From contig JAGLTY010000012.1 of assembly GCA_023135025.1 (NCBI GenBank), positions 1 through 16,161 of the forward strand: a stretch of 16,161 nucleotides of DNA, given 5' to 3'. This DNA comes from Bacteroidales bacterium (GTDB lineage Bacteria; Bacteroidota; Bacteroidia; Bacteroidales; GCA-2748055). The notes under the pieces are model-generated. The model worked only from the letters and a program-made list of their open reading frames with translations. It searched no databases and was not told the DNA's origin. This document shows, piece by piece, positions 13,626 to 16,161 of the stretch; position 1 is the first letter of the stretch; every line of letters begins with the position of its first letter. The position numbers and the translations under genes were made by a program.

Positions 13626-16161
13626 ATGGTAAGACGCATCATATACGGTGGACTATTTGCGGTAGTTTGTTTGGGACTGATAACGGTTTTCCTCCTCAAA
13701 CGGTTTGATAAAATAGAGCCTGTTGAGGTCCAGAAGGCCATTCCTGAAGATGTCATTTTTTTCGTCGAGGATATTGATTATGAATACCTGATAGAAACAT
13801 TTTTACCAGGAAGCCGGACCTGGATCGACTTTGTCAATATTATCCACAGGAGTGAGCTGGATTCCATGTTGAGTATCGCTCTCGGACAGATTCGTACCTC
13901 AGAGCCCCTGAACGACCTGTTATTAAATGAGGGGTTGAATCTCTCCCTGCACAAAGTGGGCAAAGATCAGCTTATCCCGCTTCTATACCTGGAGTATTCA
14001 TCTTCCCACAGCGATCACGATTTTGAACATTTGATGCTGGCATTGCTTGAGAAGAGGGCCATGGTAAATGAGCGGAAATATGAGACAGAAGTGGTGTATG
14101 ATGTATCGGGCGGACCTGGATTTGTGCCCGGGAAATTCACCTTTGCGTGTCTGGAGGGATTGTGCCTGATCAGCTCCTCCTCCATGCTTGTGGAGGAGTC
14201 CATCAGAACCATCCATGCTGAAACCAACCTTGCTTCGGTAGCCGGACTTCAAAAGGTGAGGGAGACTAAAGGCAGGTATGTTCACGCAAACCTCTATATC
14301 AACTATGAAAAGCTACCTGACCTTTTCCACCCATTTATTAAAGAGTCAGAATGGGGAAAACTTGATATGTTGTCAAAACTCTCTTCCTGGGGAGAACTGG
14401 ATCTGGATGTGAAACAGGAATCAATGACACTTAATGGCATGACATATGCCGATCCCGATCTTCCACTTTTCCTTGGAGCCTTCAGGGAGCAGTCTCCGGT
14501 GAAGATGGAGTTGCATGAAATGTTGCCTTCCGGAACAACCTATTTTTTGCACCTGGGTATTGGCGACAGGGTGAAGTTTAAGGAACAGGCCATCTCCTAT
14601 ATGAATAGATTGGGGAAGGGGTCGGAAATAGAGGCAGAAATAGAACGGATTGATCAGCAGTATGGAATTGATCCGCTGGATGACCTCGCCCGAATAGTGG
14701 ATGACGAAATGGCCTGGTTCGCCATTGAAGGAGTGACAAAGAAGCCAGAGGATCAGTTTCTTGTTATCGAGACCAGGAGTCGCAGTGAAACGGTTGAGGT
14801 TGTGATGCGATGGGTTGAGCAATACCTCCAGCAACACTCCTTTGATATGCGGTCTATACGAAATGTATATCAGCTGGATAAACAGACAAGCTTTAACATA
14901 TACAGGCTCTCCGATCAGTTCTTTAAAGGAACCTCTGCTGGCCGCCTGTTTAACAGGTATTTTACAGTTTATGAAAATTACCTGATTTTTGGATCCTCTG
15001 TGGATGCTCTCTCAAGGGTGATCTACCAGAATGTGCTTCACAAAACATTTGTCAGCGATCCTGTTTTCAAGGAGATCTCAGATTACCTCTCCAACCGTAG
15101 CAATGTAACACTCTTCTTCAGACCATATGCATTTTTGGACTATAGAAAAGAGATGTTGAGTGATAACAGGGCAGATCAGCTGAAAAAGATGGAGCTCTTT
15201 TTTCGCCGGATTCCCGGGGTGGTTATTCAATATAGTACTGAAGGTGATCTTTTTTATCAAAGCATCAGTTGCAAATATACACCACAGATCAGGGACAAGG
15301 CCCATACTGTTTGGGAAAGCCTGATGGATACTGTTGTTGTGATCAAACCTGCACTGGTTATTAACCATAACACTTCCGAGAAGGAGATTTTTGTTCAGGA
15401 TTTAGCGAATAAGGTATATCTGATCAATGGTACTGGAAGGGTTCTGTGGAAGCAGCCCGTTGATGGCCCTATACTGGGGGGTGTGCACCAGGTGGATTTC
15501 TACAGGAACGGTAAGTTTCAGTACCTCTTCAATACAGCAAAGAAAATCCATTTAATCGACAGGAACGGGAACTATGTGGAACGTTATCCCGTATCATTAA
15601 GGTCTGATGCTACCGCTCCTCTGGCACTTTTTGACTATGACAAAAGCCGGAATTATCGTCTGTTTGTGGCCACGGAGGATCGAAAAATCAACCTTTATGA
15701 TATTGAAGGGAATATGGTAACAGGGTGGAAATTTGGGAAAACAGAATCGATGGTTACAGGGGAGATTCAGCACTTCAGGGTCAACGATAAGGATTATATC
15801 GTTGCTGTTGATCAGAACAGGGCCTATTTTCTTGATCGCCGGGGCAGGGAACGGATCAGGCTGAAGGAGAGATTGGTTTTGTCGCCACAAAATCCGCTTA
15901 TACTCGATATGAATATCAGGGAGGAGAGGCCAAGATGGATCTCTACGGATACCTCAGGGAGTGTCACAGCCATCTATTTGGATGGATCGGTCTCCAGGTT
16001 GTTATCCAGGGAGATTTCGCCCGATCACTTTTTCTCTATGGAGGATATGAACAGGGACGGGATTCCGGAATTTATTTTTGTAGATGGTGATAAATTGGAT
16101 ATCGTCATGCAGGATGGCAAGCGGTTGTTCAGTTTCAAGGTGAAGGGGAGCATCAGTGATA
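13626..16161 (+). CDS. Membrane-anchored protein, DUF3352-like, with beta-propeller-like C-terminal half (partial)
   Basis: The frame is open from ATG 13626 to the right edge (845 codons, no stop). The N-terminus has two Arg and one hydrophobic segment (about 5-24, IIYGGLFAVVCLGLITVFLL) with no cleavage site, so it is a signal anchor that puts the rest outside the cytoplasm. Residues about 30-575 are alpha/beta without a clear enzyme motif. They contain pieces such as LPSGTTYFLHLGIGD, DDEMAWFAIEG and ENYLIFGSSVDALSR that recall DUF3352-type proteins, a tentative match. From about 577 there are short repeats of the type KxxLIDRNGNYVERYPV, KINLYDIEGNMVTGWKF and YFLDRRGRERIRL, as in PQQ-like or FG-GAP propellers. 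DMNRDGIPEFIFVDGD is a DxNxDG calcium-type loop. It is divergent from the receptor gene, with a hairpin cluster directly upstream. Function unknown. Confidence 0.75.
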   Translation, partial: MVRRIIYGGLFAVVCLGLITVFLLKRFDKIEPVEVQKAIPEDVIFFVEDIDYEYLIETFLPGSRTWIDFVNIIHRSELDSMLSIALGQIRTSEPLNDLLLNEGLNLSLHKVGKDQLIPLLYLEYSSSHSDHDFEHLMLALLEKRAMVNERKYETEVVYDVSGGPGFVPGKFTFACLEGLCLISSSSMLVEESIRTIHAETNLASVAGLQKVRETKGRYVHANLYINYEKLPDLFHPFIKESEWGKLDMLSKLSSWGELDLDVKQESMTLNGMTYADPDLPLFLGAFREQSPVKMELHEMLPSGTTYFLHLGIGDRVKFKEQAISYMNRLGKGSEIEAEIERIDQQYGIDPLDDLARIVDDEMAWFAIEGVTKKPEDQFLVIETRSRSETVEVVMRWVEQYLQQHSFDMRSIRNVYQLDKQTSFNIYRLSDQFFKGTSAGRLFNRYFTVYENYLIFGSSVDALSRVIYQNVLHKTFVSDPVFKEISDYLSNRSNVTLFFRPYAFLDYRKEMLSDNRADQLKKMELFFRRIPGVVIQYSTEGDLFYQSISCKYTPQIRDKAHTVWESLMDTVVVIKPALVINHNTSEKEIFVQDLANKVYLINGTGRVLWKQPVDGPILGGVHQVDFYRNGKFQYLFNTAKKIHLIDRNGNYVERYPVSLRSDATAPLALFDYDKSRNYRLFVATEDRKINLYDIEGNMVTGWKFGKTESMVTGEIQHFRVNDKDYIVAVDQNRAYFLDRRGRERIRLKERLVLSPQNPLILDMNIREERPRWISTDTSGSVTAIYLDGSVSRLLSREISPDHFFSMEDMNRDGIPEFIFVDGDKLDIVMQDGKRLFSFKVKGSISD

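Noticed and set aside
13307..13756. 149-codon minus-strand open frame over the hairpin cluster
   Set aside because: It overlaps the start of the receptor gene in another frame and the start of the 13626 gene, and has no domain or plausible composition.
13998..15890. Minus-strand open frames (13998-14285, 14421-14837, 15078-15368, 15597-15890)
   Set aside because: All are antisense to the continuous 845-codon frame starting at 13626.

Overview
The window looks like a chromosomal stretch of a Bacteroidota bacterium (class Bacteroidia is my guess; no lower rank can be supported). Four things point there: a large secreted protein built of SprB-type repeats, as in gliding and type IX secretion lineages; a TonB-dependent receptor with an N-terminal carboxypeptidase-regulatory-like domain; an ORF6N-domain protein; and TAnnTTTG boxes of the Bacteroidota -7 promoter type in front of several genes. 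Base composition is moderate, with more AT around 7.2-10.3 kb.

Layout. 1-3629 (-): an adhesin-like protein with a signal peptide and 15 tandem repeats of about 80 residues, cut by the left edge. It has no competing gene; every plus-strand ORF over it is an antisense shadow. 3758-6146 (-): a tightly packed operon read as rbfA, then a class I SAM methyltransferase, then a LolC/E-type permease, with 1-nt (TAATG) and 4-nt (GTGA) overlaps. 6193-7182 (+): trpS, divergent from rbfA across only 46 bp; both genes carry a TAnnTTTG box 4-5 nt before the start codon, which suggests leaderless transcripts. 7377-7934 (-): an ORF6N-domain DNA-binding-type protein. 8210-10027 (+): a membrane-anchored TolB/FlgO-like plus TPR protein. 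10301-10984 (-): ung, uracil-DNA glycosylase. 11020-13410 (-): a TonB-dependent receptor resembling heme or transferrin-type receptors. 13626-16161 (+): a large membrane-anchored extracytoplasmic protein with a beta-propeller-like C-terminal half, cut by the right edge.

The housekeeping genes (rbfA, trpS, ung) lie among envelope genes (adhesin, permease, receptor, anchored propeller protein), and I see no single pathway joining them. The most interesting unexplained signals are in the DNA itself. First, a 25-bp palindrome inside the ORF6N gene shares its half-sites and exact spacing (GAGGT-N11-ACCTC) with an inverted repeat in the intergenic region upstream of the same gene, a candidate autoregulatory operator pair. 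Second, three hairpins form a REP-like cluster directly in front of the gene at 13626. Third, the rbfA/trpS start sites are back to back. I found no CRISPR array, tRNA, rRNA, transposase or integrase.
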